From: Devosia marina
GTDB lineage: Bacteria > Pseudomonadota > Alphaproteobacteria > Rhizobiales > Devosiaceae
NCBI RefSeq assembly: GCF_009758415.1
Contig: NZ_WQRF01000001.1
Location: forward strand, 1,302,001 to 1,366,000
Length of the DNA: 64,000 bases
Direction: 5' to 3'
A program made the position numbers and the translations under genes. Below are positions 63,434 through 64,000 of the stretch, in pieces. Numbering within the stretch: the first letter of the stretch is position 1; the number at the start of each line of letters is the position of its first letter. A model generated the notes under the pieces. The model was not told where the DNA came from. It did not search any database and saw only the letters and a list, made by a program, of their open reading frames with translations.

Positions 63434-64000
63434 CGCCATTGCCGATGGGCTGGTTCACCCCGGGCTGAAAACCGAGATTGAGCGGCCCCGTAACCGGCCC
63501 CTCGTCCCCGGCCTCCTCTTCAGTCTGTTGTTCCTGCAGCAACTGCTCTTCCTCGAGCCGCTGCGCTTCTTCCTCCGCAGCCTGCCGCGCGGCTTCCTCA
63601 GCGGCGCGCCGGCGTTGCTCCTCGATCAGCCTGTTGCGTTCCTGTGCCGCCGCACGCTGCCGCGCCTCATCCTCAAGTCGCAAAGTCTCGAGCCGCTCGA
63701 CTTCCAATTCATTGGCCCGCACCTGGATGGCCGCCACCATCTCACTGAGATCGACGCGCACCACCGGCGCCAGTAGTGTACCGGTCACCTGCGCAATGAT
63801 CCGGGCCGTGTCAGGTTCCACCAGTCCATCAGGATCGACATAGTCACGCGGGGTCAGCACATAGTTGCCGTCCAGCCCGAGCGTATCGAGCACCAGGTTG
63901 AGGCTGCCGGCCAGCCGTCCGCCAACCCCTTCGATAATCAGATTGGCCACGCGCACCGTGCCCCCGGCAATGGTGAATGCGCCCCGCGCGTCCTCGGCCT
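63399..64000 (-). CDS. AsmA-like protein, C-terminal part (cut by window edge)
   Basis: About 199 residues enter from the right edge. The first about 90 fit the C-terminal AsmA/TamB-like beta structure (GAFTIAGGTVRVANLIIEGV, LDTLGLDGNYVL). A charged, Glu/Arg/Gln-rich helical segment follows (VERLETLRLEDEARQRAAAQ and on), then a Pro/Asn-rich end (NQPIGNGVNQPIPLFPGQ). AsmA-like proteins bridge or influence the envelope's lipid transport. The helical tail is unusual for the family. The start is outside the window. Confidence 0.75.
   Translation of the reverse strand, partial: AEDARGAFTIAGGTVRVANLIIEGVGGRLAGSLNLVLDTLGLDGNYVLTPRDYVDPDGLVEPDTARIIAQVTGTLLAPVVRVDLSEMVAAIQVRANELEVERLETLRLEDEARQRAAAQERNRLIEEQRRRAAEEAARQAAEEEAQRLEEEQLLQEQQTEEEAGDEGPVTGPLNLGFQPGVNQPIGNGVNQPIPLFPGQ

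Overview
The window is a dense, GC-rich, mostly housekeeping stretch of an alphaproteobacterial chromosome, most likely Hyphomicrobiales and possibly Devosia-like. Four things point there: a circularly permuted two-piece tmRNA gene next to an alpha-type SspB adaptor; a 1,826-residue apolipoprotein-like coiled-coil protein of the kind that forms the growth-pole ring in polar-growing rhizobia; the order thyA / folA-hflK-hflC / serB / miaA / ilvI-ilvH; and a PlcP-type phospholipase beside a GT4 glycosyltransferase. Genus assignment is inference. No phage, IS element, rRNA or CRISPR array was seen.

Layout. 0-6 kb: end of siroheme synthase (cysG, cut by the window edge), ferredoxin, an orphan methyltransferase translationally coupled to prfC, an outer-membrane beta-barrel gene with a CtrA-type box, and an Hpt phosphotransfer protein. 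6-11.6 kb: the growth-pole-ring-like gene, built largely of 11-residue repeats. 11.6-13.1 kb: a small accessory patch with a two-gene HTH + Clp-N module behind a promoter covered by two identical-arm palindromes, followed by intergenic repeats. 13-24 kb: MFS transporter, GT4 and PlcP (phosphate-stress lipid remodelling), a NagZ-like hydrolase, a repeat-rich gap, acetyl-CoA synthetase, a flippase/FemAB-like pair, tRNA-Lys and two small ORFs. 24-38 kb: HisC-like aminotransferase, EEP phosphatase, leuA with a leucine-rich leader ORF, TetR + cupin, PhzF, a B12-binding radical SAM protein, an XRE regulator, and ilvC behind a TetR gene. 38-50 kb: Old Yellow Enzyme, Kup, pdxJ, ilvIH behind a leader-peptide attenuator, Pit phosphate transporter, NUDIX, cold-shock protein. 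50-64 kb: MATE, miaA/serB, hflKC, folA, thyA, secreted hydrolase and nuclease, ssrA-sspB, and the tail of an AsmA-like protein.

How the parts connect. Branched-chain amino acid synthesis is split over three loci (leuA, ilvC, ilvIH). Two of them carry candidate leader peptides made of the very amino acids the enzymes produce, so control by ribosome stalling is likely. tmRNA and SspB lie side by side and act in one pathway: tagging stalled nascent chains and delivering them to ClpXP. The PlcP/GT4 pair fits replacement of phospholipids by glycolipids, and a three-unit Pho-box-like repeat sits between the two genes. The most unusual material is the HTH/Clp-N module with its apparently leaderless, operator-covered promoter, the two leader peptides, and several uncharacterised intergenic repeat families.
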